A DNA stretch of 15,793 nucleotides from the NCBI GenBank assembly GCA_041677345.1, contig JBAYQE010000059.1:1-15793 (forward strand), read 5' to 3'. The position numbers were made by a program, and so were the translations under genes. Under the pieces are notes generated by a model. It was given only the letters and a program-made list of their open reading frames with translations. It did no database searches and had not been told where the DNA came from. Below are positions 6,666-14,287 of the stretch, in pieces; within the stretch, counting starts at the first letter, position 1, and every line of letters starts with the position of its first letter. The stretch is from JALOAT01 sp041677345 (GTDB taxonomy: Bacteria > Pseudomonadota > Gammaproteobacteria > Thiohalomonadales > Thiohalomonadaceae).

Positions 6666-7406
6666 TCAGACTTCGGGTGAGAAGGCGAAGCCGATCCCAC
6701 GCACCGCCTTGAGCGGTAGCGGTTGTTCCGCCACGTTGAGGACCTTGCGTCGCAGTCGGCTGATGAGCATGTCCAGCCGGTGGGGCAAGTAGTAATCCGT
6801 GCTGTGGCCAAGCGCTTCGATCAGCGCCTCGCGCGAGATGGGGAGGTCGAGTTCCCGCATGACGATGCGCAACAGGCTGCGTTCCGACGGGGTGAGGGAG
6901 ATCCGCTCATTGTTTGGCGTGATCAGGAACCAGCCGTCGGGGGTCAGGGACCAACTGCCCGTCGGTGATTCCCTCTGACCAATCCGCAGGCGGCGCGCCA
7001 CGCTATGCAGCACGGCTACCAAGTCCCGGATCTCCACCGGCTTGGCCAGATAGGCATCGGCCCCGCTGGCTCCCGCCTGACGCTGCATGCCGGTGTACGG
7101 TTCGTCGGTGGTGAGGATGATGATGCCAATGTCGCTGCTGGCACGCAGATTGGCGGCGATGGTGAAGCCGTTTTCGCCGGGCAGACCGGAATCCAGGATG
7201 GCGATGTCGCACGGTCGCTGGAGCAGACCGTAATAGAACTCCCGTGAACCGGGAAACCCGCGTGCCTCATAACCGTATCTTCCGAGGGCGTGCACCGTGT
7301 ACTCACGTAGTTGCTGGTCGTCCTCGACGTAACAGACTTCGATCTTTTTGTCAGGAGATTCAGTCACCTTGATATTCATCGGCTCGGCTGGTCTGTCCTT
7401 TGTCAT
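6666..7406 (-). CDS. OmpR/PhoB-type response regulator (receiver plus winged helix)
   Basis: This 246-residue two-component regulator has a receiver domain (about 22-135) with acidic pocket E28/D29/D30, phospho-acceptor D72 in LDSGLPGENGF, conserved T99 and K122 in AKP. A winged-helix OmpR-type DNA-binding domain follows (about 150-244; LTPSERSLLRIVM, RRKVLN, AVRGIGFAF). The start ATG 7406 has GAGG 11 bases upstream; M10 (7379) has no ribosome site. Receivers of this group usually have LDL or LDI after the phospho-Asp, so Ser73 is somewhat unusual, as is Thr100 where Ala is common. No histidine kinase gene is in the window. Position between peptide B and the C39 operon suggests it controls the peptide system, possibly through the CTCAC boxes, but OmpR-type proteins usually bind repeats 10-11 bases apart. 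Confidence 0.92.
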   Translation of the reverse strand: MTKDRPAEPMNIKVTESPDKKIEVCYVEDDQQLREYTVHALGRYGYEARGFPGSREFYYGLLQRPCDIAILDSGLPGENGFTIAANLRASSDIGIIILTTDEPYTGMQRQAGASGADAYLAKPVEIRDLVAVLHSVARRLRIGQRESPTGSWSLTPDGWFLITPNNERISLTPSERSLLRIVMRELDLPISREALIEALGHSTDYYLPHRLDMLISRLRRKVLNVAEQPLPLKAVRGIGFAFSPEV

Positions 7407-8546
7407 CCCAAAAAATACCTCAGCGACGGAGTGTACTTTGCGGGGCGGGGCGAAAGCGATTCACGATTTTCCCTAACTGGTGTAGATGGTATTCGGAGCA
7501 CTGCGACAATGCAATTCTGATACGCGTCGTGGGCTATGTCCTTGCGGGCGCGACCATTTCCGCCCAACCAACGAAGCGGTTGGCGTGTCCGGACACTGGG
7601 AATAGCAAGTGTTTGTGCCCTTCAATACCCCGACAAATTGCAAGCCACTGCCCGCATTCGCGTCTTTCCCGAGCGTTTCGCAAGGCCCCAAAACGGTACG
7701 TGAGGGAATCCGTATTGGTTATCGGGAATGGTGAGAACGCGCGCCTCAGATGTGAGTGTGTAACCAGTAGGTTTTTGGTTAGGATGCAGCGGCAAGAAAA
7801 GGGGTATTCGTATGCACGCAAGGATACTTAGCCATGGCAATTCTCGTTCTGTCCTGCTGGTGAAATGAAACTGGCGAGGGCCCTTCCAGCTCAATGTTTC
7901 CCTCCCTGTTCCAATTGGCCAGTGTGAACGAAGGTACGACAGGCAACTGTCCGCCATGTGTGGCCGATAAACCACAGCACCTGAACGACCTTAATCTGCT
8001 CAATGCCGCCAGTTCGCGTCTTGCGTGCAACCAATTGATGGACGTCTGTTTGCCGATCGTGGACCGCGACGGATCGTATCCCGCGGCCGAGAGGTAGGTT
8101 CCGTGATCACCGTTCCAGCAGGGGCAATCCTTGATCTGCTGCATGCGGTGAATCACCACCTGCCCGCTTCGGGAAGCGCAGGGGCCATCGATCACTCTTG
8201 GGCACGGGAGTTCAACCTGTTGGGGATGAACGGTGATAACCGGCGGTATCTGAAGGGATTGCACGCAACCGCGGATGCGGGGGACGTGCGTAGGGTTATG
8301 CGGCCCTCGCCCGGAGCTGCCCCGCAGCAGCCTCGATCGGAACGCGGCTTGGATGAAAAAACCGTACCCACTCTTTCGCCGGGAAGTGCATGGATCCTTC
8401 CGGCCCCGTTTTTTCGTTTTGCGCGTCTGGGACAGTTGCTACCACGCGGTATGCGTCGCGCGATAACAGCAGATTCCTGTGCATGTGTTTGCTCTGCCAC
8501 GGGCCAGGCAGCCGCCCCGCCGCATTTCGGACACCAGGAGGAAAGC
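7407..8546. other. Long intergenic region with no convincing gene
   Basis: 1,140 bases separate the response regulator from the C39 gene. Besides the box pair at 7700-7756 there is an inverted repeat TAACCA/TGGTTA (7761-7766, 7776-7781) and short palindromes GTGATCAC (8103-8110) and GGTGA-A-TCACC (8147-8157). Open frames here have composition and residue patterns unlike proteins and no ribosome sites. The frame of the C39 gene stays open back to 8025, but those 174 codons look non-coding. At 8389-8416 an imperfect hairpin followed by TTTTTT and TTTT resembles a decayed terminator. The region may hold a lost gene or a long 5' untranslated region; I see no tRNA, riboswitch or insertion sequence. 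Confidence 0.5.
7700..7756 (-). promoter_or_regulatory. Reverse-oriented CTCAC box pair plus a third box
   Basis: On the minus strand CTCACATC starts at 7756 and CTCACCATTC at 7735, again exactly 21 bases apart, with a third CTCAC at 7704. The two best copies match the 6107/6128 pair closely. The orientation points toward the response regulator, 330 bases away; no TTGACA lies at the distance seen in the other two arrays. It could instead act on the C39 operon to the right. Confidence 0.55.
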
Positions 8547-9128
8547 ATGCTTGCGAGGTTCTGGATGTGGGTAATGACGCGCACGCCGGATCGTGATTTC
8601 GTGCGGGTGGTTCCTCAAAGTAAACCCATGTCCTGTGGAGCCGCTGCGCTGGCTACCCTGCTGCGCGAGGTCCATGGCGAAGCCGTGGATGAGGCCTCGG
8701 TCATCGATGCCCTCGGCACTGACGGTGAAACCAGCCTGGATGATCTTCGCCGGGCGGCGTCAGTGTTTGGTTACAAAGCCGAGGGCTATGCCGCCGATTT
8801 TGAGGCCCTGGAGCGCTTGCGGCAGCCGTGTGTCCTGCACTTGCGTCGGCTGGGCCAGGGGCACTTCGTCGTGTTGCGAGGGCTCGGGAAAGATTGCATC
8901 TGGATCGCCGATCCGGCGGCGGGCAACGTCAGGCTTTCGCGACAGCGGTTCAGTCGTCTATGGCTGCATCGAGCAGGCGAAGGGCGCCTGTTGCTCGTCT
9001 CGGCTCCCGGAACGTCGGGGGAAGCGGCGACGACACCCCTGCAAGAAACACCCCCAAAACAAATATTAGACCTTTTCCCGGTGACACGGAGAAAGCGACG
9101 AAGGAGACAGGAATGCGAAAACCACTGA
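8547..9128 (+). CDS. Stand-alone C39-family cysteine peptidase (double-glycine leader peptidase)
   Basis: This 193-residue protein is a papain-like C39 peptidase, the family that removes double-glycine leaders. Visible catalytic elements are oxyanion Gln24 and Cys30 in PQSKPMSCGAAALATLL, His106 in GQGHFVVLRG, and Asp122 in IADPAAG, with the spacing usual in the family. Normally this domain is fused to the N-terminus of a bacteriocin ABC exporter (PCAT); here it is free, as in FapD of the Fap amyloid system. There is no clear signal peptide. After about residue 150 the tail is disordered and ends with a basic run RRKRRRR. ATG 8547 follows AGGAGG (8536-8541) by 5 bases. The stop overlaps the porin gene by 16 bases, so the two are coupled. 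Peptide B is the likely substrate, since it is the only double-glycine precursor seen here; this is inference. Confidence 0.9.
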   Translation: MLARFWMWVMTRTPDRDFVRVVPQSKPMSCGAAALATLLREVHGEAVDEASVIDALGTDGETSLDDLRRAASVFGYKAEGYAADFEALERLRQPCVLHLRRLGQGHFVVLRGLGKDCIWIADPAAGNVRLSRQRFSRLWLHRAGEGRLLLVSAPGTSGEAATTPLQETPPKQILDLFPVTRRKRRRRQECENH

Positions 9129-10177
9129 AATCGATCATCGGCATCCTCGCCATGTCCGGGTGTGCCGTAGGCGCCGCACAGGAGGCGGAAACGGGGACCC
9201 AGTACATCGGATTTCTCGGATCCTATGTGCGTGTCGATGACGACCGGGGCGTCGACGATGGGCTTGGAGTCCATGCGTTGTACGGTTGGCGTGCAGCAGC
9301 CGGCTGGGGCCTGGAAGGGCACATCTTCGGTTCGGTTTTCGAGACCGGTGGCTCGGGTGACACGGATTTTTATCAGCAGGGACTCGGGCTGGACCTCACC
9401 TATGCCTATCTGGATGACGAGGCCATTTCTCCCTTCGTGTTCGCCGGAGTTGGTGTCATGCGTAATGACGTCAGCGGCCCCGAGGATGATCACGTCGGTT
9501 ATTACGGCAACTTCGGTGTCGGCCTTCTGAGCTCGTCGATTGGTAAGAGTGATATGAAACTCCGGGCTGAGGCCCGTTATGTCTATGACGATTTCAAGGA
9601 TGGCCTCAACGACTGGCGTTTCAATTTGGGTGTGGAAATCCCGTTCGGCAGGCATCCGCAGCCGGTGAAGCCGGAGCCGATCGTGCTCGAAAAACCGGTC
9701 GTGCTCGAAAAGGTGGTGGAACGGCTCGTACCACCCCCCGATGCGGACGGCGACGGCGTGCCCGATGCCGTGGATCAGTGTCCCGACACGCTGGCCGGTG
9801 TGAAGGTGGATCGCTTCGGCTGCGCTGAAGAGGCACAGACCGTGGAGCTGCATGGCGTGACCTTCGAGTTCGATTCGGCCCGCCTGACCGAATCCTCCCG
9901 TTACATCCTCGATCAGGTTGCCTCGGCCCTGAGGGGACAGCCCAGCATGCAAGTCGAGATTGCCGGCCATACCGATAGCGTGGGTACCGAGGAATACAAC
10001 ATGAGATTGTCAGTGGCACGTGCGGAATCGGTACGCAACTATCTCGTGTTCCGCGGCATCGATGAGAGTCGTTTCACCGCGGTTGGTTATGGTGAGGTGG
10101 AGCCCATCGCGGACAATTCCACGGATCAGGGGCGTGACCTCAACCGTCGTATCGAGTTCCGCATTCTGAGTCACTGA
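9113..10177 (+). CDS. OmpA/OprF-family outer-membrane protein
   Basis: This 354-residue protein has a signal peptide (MRKPLKSIIGILAMSGCAVG; signal-peptidase I cleavage near AVGA is likelier than lipidation at C17), a beta-barrel of about 180 residues rich in alternating aromatic and glycine residues, a thrombospondin-3-like linker (about 209-240, DADGDGVPDAVDQCPDT) with a Cys pair, and a C-terminal OmpA peptidoglycan-binding domain (about 245-352). D288 and R303, spaced 15 apart like E. coli OmpA D271/R286, are the expected diaminopimelate-binding residues. ATG 9113 has AAGGAGA six to twelve bases upstream, inside the C39 gene. The next gene begins 23 bases later. It probably anchors envelope to wall and may organise the Ca-binding lipoprotein; a link to peptide secretion is only positional. 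Confidence 0.93.
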   Translation: MRKPLKSIIGILAMSGCAVGAAQEAETGTQYIGFLGSYVRVDDDRGVDDGLGVHALYGWRAAAGWGLEGHIFGSVFETGGSGDTDFYQQGLGLDLTYAYLDDEAISPFVFAGVGVMRNDVSGPEDDHVGYYGNFGVGLLSSSIGKSDMKLRAEARYVYDDFKDGLNDWRFNLGVEIPFGRHPQPVKPEPIVLEKPVVLEKVVERLVPPPDADGDGVPDAVDQCPDTLAGVKVDRFGCAEEAQTVELHGVTFEFDSARLTESSRYILDQVASALRGQPSMQVEIAGHTDSVGTEEYNMRLSVARAESVRNYLVFRGIDESRFTAVGYGEVEPIADNSTDQGRDLNRRIEFRILSH

Positions 10178-10200
10178 GTACTAGCAGAGAGGAAGAGAAT

Positions 10201-12114
10201 ATGAGACTCACAAGATTGCTCATGCTGGTAGCGCTTGTCTCCGGCATGGGGTTGGCCGGCTGCAATGCCGGCGGCGGTGGCGACGATGATCCTCCAGTGC
10301 CTGTTCTCGATCGCGACGGCGACGGCATCGGCGATGCGGCGGACAACTGCCCGGATGCCTTCAATCCCGACCAGAAAGATAGCGACGGTGACGGTATTGG
10401 CGATGCCTGCGATACCGATATCGATGGCGATGGTGTCCCTAATGGTGATGACAACTGTCCGTCGATGCCGAATCCCGGGCAGGAGGACATGGATGGTGAC
10501 GACATCGGCGATGTCTGCGACAACGATATCGACGGTGACGACATCACCAATGAGTTGGACAACTGTCCGTTAGAACCAAACCCCGATCAGATCGATAACG
10601 ATAACGATGGGTTTGGTGCAGCGTGCGATCCCGATGACAACGACCCCAACGTCCCCGACAGCGATGGTGACGGCGTCATCGATGCGGACGACAACTGCCC
10701 GCTGGTGCCCAACCCCGACCAGGAAGACCTGGACGGTGACGGCTTGGGTAACGCCTGTGATGACGACATGGATGGCGACGACGTCACCAATGACTTGGAC
10801 AACTGTCCGTTACACCCGAACCCCGATCAGACGGATGACGATAACGACGGGTTTGGTGCGGCGTGTGATCCCGATGACAATGACCCCACCGTCCCCGACA
10901 GCGATGGTGACGGCATCATCGATGAGGATGACAACTGCCCGGATGTGCCCAATCCCGACCAGACGGATGCCGATGGCGACGGGTTTGGTGCGGCCTGTGA
11001 TCCCGATGACAACGATCCGGACGTCCCGGGACCTCAAGACGATACCGATGGCGACGGCGTCATCGATGCGGACGACAACTGCCCGCTGGTGTCCAACCCC
11101 GGCCAGGAAGACCTGGACGGTGACGGCCTGGGTGACGCCTGTGATGACGACATGGACGGCGACGGTGAGCACAACGACACTGACAACTGCCCGGTGAATG
11201 CCAACTACCTTCAGGAAGACCTGGACGGTGATGGCATGGGCGACGCGTGTGACGACGACATCGATGGTGATGGCGTTGTCAATGCGGATGATAATTGCCC
11301 GCTCACGCACAATGACGATCAACTGGACAGTGACGGCGACGGCATCGGCGATGCGTGTGACACCGGCAAGGACGCCGATGGGGATGGCATCGATAACGGC
11401 ATAGACAACTGTCCGTTCGTATCTAATCCTGACCAGTCCGATATCGATGGTGATGGTCGTGGCGACGTCTGTGACGAAGATATTGACGGCGATGGCGTGC
11501 TGAACGGGCTGGACAATTGCCCGTTCGACCCCAATGCCGAGCAGGCGGATATTGACGGCGACGGGATCGGTGATGTGTGTGATTCGGAGAACGACTCACC
11601 CGCCGTTACCTGCGGTATGCAGCCCAGTGCCACCTACAGCCCCATCCGCCAAACGGATGGGGCGGTCGTTGAATCGGGCACCACGGGGCTGTGTCCCGGG
11701 TGTTCCGTCAGCCAGCCCTATCATGTGATCGATGACAATCCTGAAAATGCCGCAAGGATGAACATGGCGGGGGCTCTGCTCGGTGCTGGCACGTGGCTGT
11801 CGGTGGTCAACGGGGATACGGTCTACCCTGCCGGCAAGAAGGTCGGATTCGTGGCCTCCAGACCGGGTGGATCTCTGAGTGTGGGTCTGGGACAGGTACT
11901 GAGGGTCACCACTTACCTGAACGGCGTGGCGCAGGAGACTGCCACTCAGTCCTCCCTGCTCGGCCTGGCAGTGGGCGGAGCCGACACCGGCGGGCAGCGC
12001 CTGGTCGTGTTCCAGACCACCAGGGACTTCGATGCGGTCCGGATCGATAACACCGCGTTGCTTGGGCTTAGCACCAACCTCGATGTCTATGAGGCGTGCG
12101 TGGAAAAGGACTAG
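10201..12114 (+). CDS. Thrombospondin type 3 repeat lipoprotein with C-terminal adhesin-like domain
   Basis: This 637-residue protein has a lipoprotein signal with lipobox LAGC (Cys21) and Asn at +2, so an outer-membrane destination is expected. Residues about 36-463 contain eleven thrombospondin type 3 modules, each with a DNCP motif and a partner (A/V)CD, giving 22 cysteines in the right order for eleven disulfides and many DxDxDG calcium-binding loops. Residues about 466-637 form a separate domain with four cysteines (CGM, CPGC, EAC), including CSVSQP and a beta-sandwich-like pattern that recalls domains at the ends of Bacteroidetes surface adhesins; that similarity is from memory and tentative. 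Extreme Asp content makes the repeats very acidic. It is the last gene of the C39-porin operon and is followed by a terminator. The likely role is a Ca-stabilised surface stalk or adhesin. Confidence 0.9.
   Translation: MRLTRLLMLVALVSGMGLAGCNAGGGGDDDPPVPVLDRDGDGIGDAADNCPDAFNPDQKDSDGDGIGDACDTDIDGDGVPNGDDNCPSMPNPGQEDMDGDDIGDVCDNDIDGDDITNELDNCPLEPNPDQIDNDNDGFGAACDPDDNDPNVPDSDGDGVIDADDNCPLVPNPDQEDLDGDGLGNACDDDMDGDDVTNDLDNCPLHPNPDQTDDDNDGFGAACDPDDNDPTVPDSDGDGIIDEDDNCPDVPNPDQTDADGDGFGAACDPDDNDPDVPGPQDDTDGDGVIDADDNCPLVSNPGQEDLDGDGLGDACDDDMDGDGEHNDTDNCPVNANYLQEDLDGDGMGDACDDDIDGDGVVNADDNCPLTHNDDQLDSDGDGIGDACDTGKDADGDGIDNGIDNCPFVSNPDQSDIDGDGRGDVCDEDIDGDGVLNGLDNCPFDPNAEQADIDGDGIGDVCDSENDSPAVTCGMQPSATYSPIRQTDGAVVESGTTGLCPGCSVSQPYHVIDDNPENAARMNMAGALLGAGTWLSVVNGDTVYPAGKKVGFVASRPGGSLSVGLGQVLRVTTYLNGVAQETATQSSLLGLAVGGADTGGQRLVVFQTTRDFDAVRIDNTALLGLSTNLDVYEACVEKD
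10561..11040 (+). repeat. Internal 240-base tandem duplication in the repeat lipoprotein gene
   Basis: Bases 10561-10800 and 10801-11040 align with a 240-base period (80 codons), visible from the shared starts AACTGTCCGTTA and the shared GGGTTTGGTGC and GATCCCGATGACAA segments. A further partial copy of the 10661-10780 part recurs 384 bases downstream from about 11045. Identity at DNA level points to recent repeat expansion, so repeat number may vary between strains. Confidence 0.75.
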
Positions 12115-12138
12115 CAGCAATCGGTCACCAAAGCAGTA

Positions 12139-12170
12139 CGACGGGCCCTTTCGAGGGCCCGTCGCATTTG
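12139..12170 (+). terminator. Terminator of the C39-porin-lipoprotein operon
   Basis: CGACGGGCCCT (12139-12149) pairs perfectly over 11 bases with AGGGCCCGTCG (12154-12164) around a TTCG tetraloop. The T-tract is weak (CATTTGG), so termination may be partial. It lies 25 bases after the lipoprotein stop and resembles the peptide B terminator in loop and stem style. Confidence 0.8.
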
Positions 12171-12577
12171 GTCTCGCGGCTCCTACCCGCAAGCCGTGAC
12201 ATGCAAGCAAGGCGCATTGGGGTGTCTCTGGCATACCGACGGCCGCGTCGGAATACGGCAGAGGCCCTGTCCGCAGCCGGCGCTGGTTCATGGTCGTGCC
12301 CGTGCAGGCCGTCTCGGTCCAGCATGCCCTGTCCACGGCCCCGGGACAGAAACAATCCCTGCCGCACACCGGACCTGGCCACCTGCCCCTATTCCTTGCA
12401 CGACCCGCTCCCCTGCATCTCGCCCGGGGCGAAGGGGCACTCGATGTTCCGTTCTGCATCCCAGGTACAGCGACATGGGTGGCAGGGCTGGCACAGCGTG
12501 CCAGGGACTTCTAAGCTGTTGAGGCATCAGCAGCGCTGGCTTTTCCCCTGCACATCCATGTTCTTCGGGAACAACCC
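12171..12577. other. Intergenic region without recognised gene
   Basis: About 400 bases hold no supportable gene. The only clear structure is the inverted repeat CTGGCAC-AGC-GTGCCAG (12488-12504), 74 bases before the next start codon, which could be an operator for the following gene. Confidence 0.45.
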
Positions 12578-12913
12578 ATGAAAATCGTGCTCATGCCGAA
12601 TCTCAGCGCCAATGGATTCGCTCGCCTGGCGGACACCTGGAACAATGAGGTGTTCGTGCGCGTCGAGCTGGCAGGTGCGTTTTCAGAGGCCGAACTGGCG
12701 CAACTGGCCGCGCAGGCCATTGCGCTTGAACCCGACGACTTTGCCAACGTGGCCCTGGAACTGATTGCGCGCTACCCGGCGGCGCCTGCCGAACTTCTGC
12801 ACCGGCTCTACAGGCAGGGTGATGATGAGGTCCGCGAGGCGGTGTGCCAGCGCGAGGACCTGGACGATGAGCTCCGCATGATGTGCGGCTTGACGGATTC
12901 GCGCCCGTCCTAG
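12578..12913 (+). CDS. Small acidic helical protein of unknown function
   Basis: This 111-residue protein starts MKIVLMPNLSANGFARLAD, then is mostly helical with heptad-like Leu/Ala patterns (SEAELAQLAAQAIALEPDDF, ELLHRLYRQGDDEVREAVCQ). The second half, with short helices around RYPAAPAELLHRL and DDEVREAVCQREDLDDEL, recalls HEAT-like or leucine-rich variant repeats, but I do not recognise a family. There is no signal peptide or membrane segment, so it is probably cytoplasmic. The ribosome site is poor (GGGAA 9-10 bases upstream), so ATG 12578 is not secure, though no better start is near. It stands alone between two operons and a functional link to either is not shown. Confidence 0.65.
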   Translation: MKIVLMPNLSANGFARLADTWNNEVFVRVELAGAFSEAELAQLAAQAIALEPDDFANVALELIARYPAAPAELLHRLYRQGDDEVREAVCQREDLDDELRMMCGLTDSRPS

Positions 12914-13020
12914 GCCCGGTCCCGGGGAGGCTACATGGGTAGACCAGGTCCAGGGTTCCCCCGCACGTGGTGGATGCGAGGCGGGACGTGGGCATGAGGC
13001 ACTTCCCATCACCATTTGCA

Positions 13021-13062
13021 TTGATCAAACGCAAAGGACGACAGGCGATCCCCTGCTAGCAT
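13021..13062 (+). promoter_or_regulatory. Candidate FNR-dependent promoter of ubiUVT
   Basis: TTGAT-CAAA-CGCAA (13021-13034) matches the FNR consensus TTGAT-N4-ATCAA at 8 of 10 positions. An extended -10, TGC-TAGCAT, lies at 13054-13062. If transcription starts 7 bases after it (13069), the site is centred at -41.5, the classical position for FNR activation. ubiU/V/T are needed for anaerobic ubiquinone synthesis and are FNR-controlled in E. coli, so the function fits. Confidence 0.5.
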
Positions 13063-13132
13063 GATGCGCTTTCGGCTGGGGGAATGACCCTTGGCCATTG
13101 GTTTGGGTCAAGATGGTGTTTGGGGAGAATCG

Positions 13133-14137
13133 ATGGGCCGCGTAGAACTGGTTTGCCCGGCCGGCAGCCTGCCTGCCCTCAAGGCAGCCGTGGACAACGG
13201 CGCCGACGCCGTATACATGGGGTTTCGCGACGCCACCAATGCGCGCAACTTCCCGGGGCTCAACTTTGACGAGGCCAACGCCCGCCAAGGTATCGAATAT
13301 GCGCGCCGTAAGGGTGCCAAGGTATTGCTTGCACTCAATACCTTTCCGCAACCCGACCGCTGGCACGAGTGGACCTCCGCGGTGGACCGCGCCGCCGCCT
13401 TGGGCATCGATGCCTTGATCCTGGCCGATGCGGGCCTGATGCATTACGCCTCGCGCACCCACCCGCAACTGCGCCTGCACCTGTCGGTGCAGGGCTCCAA
13501 CACCAACTACGAAGCGCTGGAGTTCTACCGTGAACAGTTTGGCGTCCAGCGCGCCGTGCTGCCGCGTGTGTTGTCGCTGTCGCAGGTGCAGCGCGTAATC
13601 GAAAACACCGCTCTGGAAATCGAGACCTTCGCCTTCGGCAGCCTGTGCGTGATGGTGGAAGGGCGCTGTTATCTTTCATCCTACGTCACCGGAGAATCAC
13701 CCAATACCTACGGCGCGTGCTCGCCCGCGCACGCCGTGGCCTGGGAGGAACAGGGCGCCACCCGTAACGTGCGGCTGAACGGCGTGCTCATCGATTCCTA
13801 TGGGGCGGGCGAACACGCGGGCTACCCAGTGGTTTGCAAGGGGCGCTACCGGGTCCAGGGCCGCGTCGACTATGCCATCGAAGAACCCACCAGCCTGTCC
13901 GTGCTCGACGTGCTCCCGCAGTTGGTGCGCATGGGCGTCAAGGCGCTCAAGGTGGAAGGTCGCCAGCGCAGCCCTGCGTACGTGGCCCAGGTGACGCGTG
14001 TCCTGCGCACCGCACTTGACGCGTGCCAGGCCGATCCCGAGAACTTCAGCGTACGCGGCGAGTGGGCGGCGCAACTGGACAAGGTCGCCGAAGGCGCGAC
14101 CCATACCCTCGGAGCGCTGGATCGCAAGTGGCAGTAG
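13133..14137 (+). CDS. ubiU: UbiU, oxygen-independent ubiquinone hydroxylation factor (U32 family)
   Basis: This 334-residue U32-family protein works as a heterodimer with UbiV to hydroxylate the ubiquinone ring without O2. Four cysteines, C172, C179, C196 and C234, correspond closely to the E. coli 4Fe-4S ligands C169, C176, C193 and C232. Family motifs include LVCPAGSLPALKAAVDNGAD at the N-terminus and FGSLCVMVEGRC. Length equals E. coli UbiU (331). ATG 13133 follows GGGGAG (13122-13127) by 5 bases; the frame is open to 13091, but that extension lacks a ribosome site. It is the first gene of a co-directional ubiU-ubiV-ubiT group; in E. coli ubiT is divergent from ubiUV. Confidence 0.96.
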   Translation: MGRVELVCPAGSLPALKAAVDNGADAVYMGFRDATNARNFPGLNFDEANARQGIEYARRKGAKVLLALNTFPQPDRWHEWTSAVDRAAALGIDALILADAGLMHYASRTHPQLRLHLSVQGSNTNYEALEFYREQFGVQRAVLPRVLSLSQVQRVIENTALEIETFAFGSLCVMVEGRCYLSSYVTGESPNTYGACSPAHAVAWEEQGATRNVRLNGVLIDSYGAGEHAGYPVVCKGRYRVQGRVDYAIEEPTSLSVLDVLPQLVRMGVKALKVEGRQRSPAYVAQVTRVLRTALDACQADPENFSVRGEWAAQLDKVAEGATHTLGALDRKWQ

Positions 14138-14287
14138 CCCGACAAGCGTCGATAACCGTTCTGAATCCGGGAGCATGCACCGCCAACGGGGGATCGCCTC
14201 ACCCGAACTGCGGTCGCGGGGGTAAGGCGCGTCGCGATGCAGCAATATCGCGGGGTTTGGACGGTCACTCGACCGGAGAACAATGAC

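Noticed and set aside
8103..8157. GTGATCAC and GGTGA-A-TCACC palindromes as operators
   Set aside because: They are short, differently spaced and about 400 bases from the C39 start; chance occurrence cannot be excluded.
8389..8416. Terminator-like hairpin with T-runs before the C39 gene
   Set aside because: The stem has at least two mismatches and no gene upstream of it is supported, so it is not listed as a terminator.
8025..8546. N-terminal extension of 174 codons to the C39 peptidase
   Set aside because: The stretch lacks protein-like composition and the strong ribosome site AGGAGG at 8536 fixes the start at 8547.
8786..9970. 394-codon minus-strand frame opposite the C39 and porin genes
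   Set aside because: It is a shadow of two genes with clear catalytic and OmpA motifs on the + strand.
11596..12459. 287-codon minus-strand frame
   Set aside because: It is antisense to the lipoprotein C-terminal domain and crosses its terminator.
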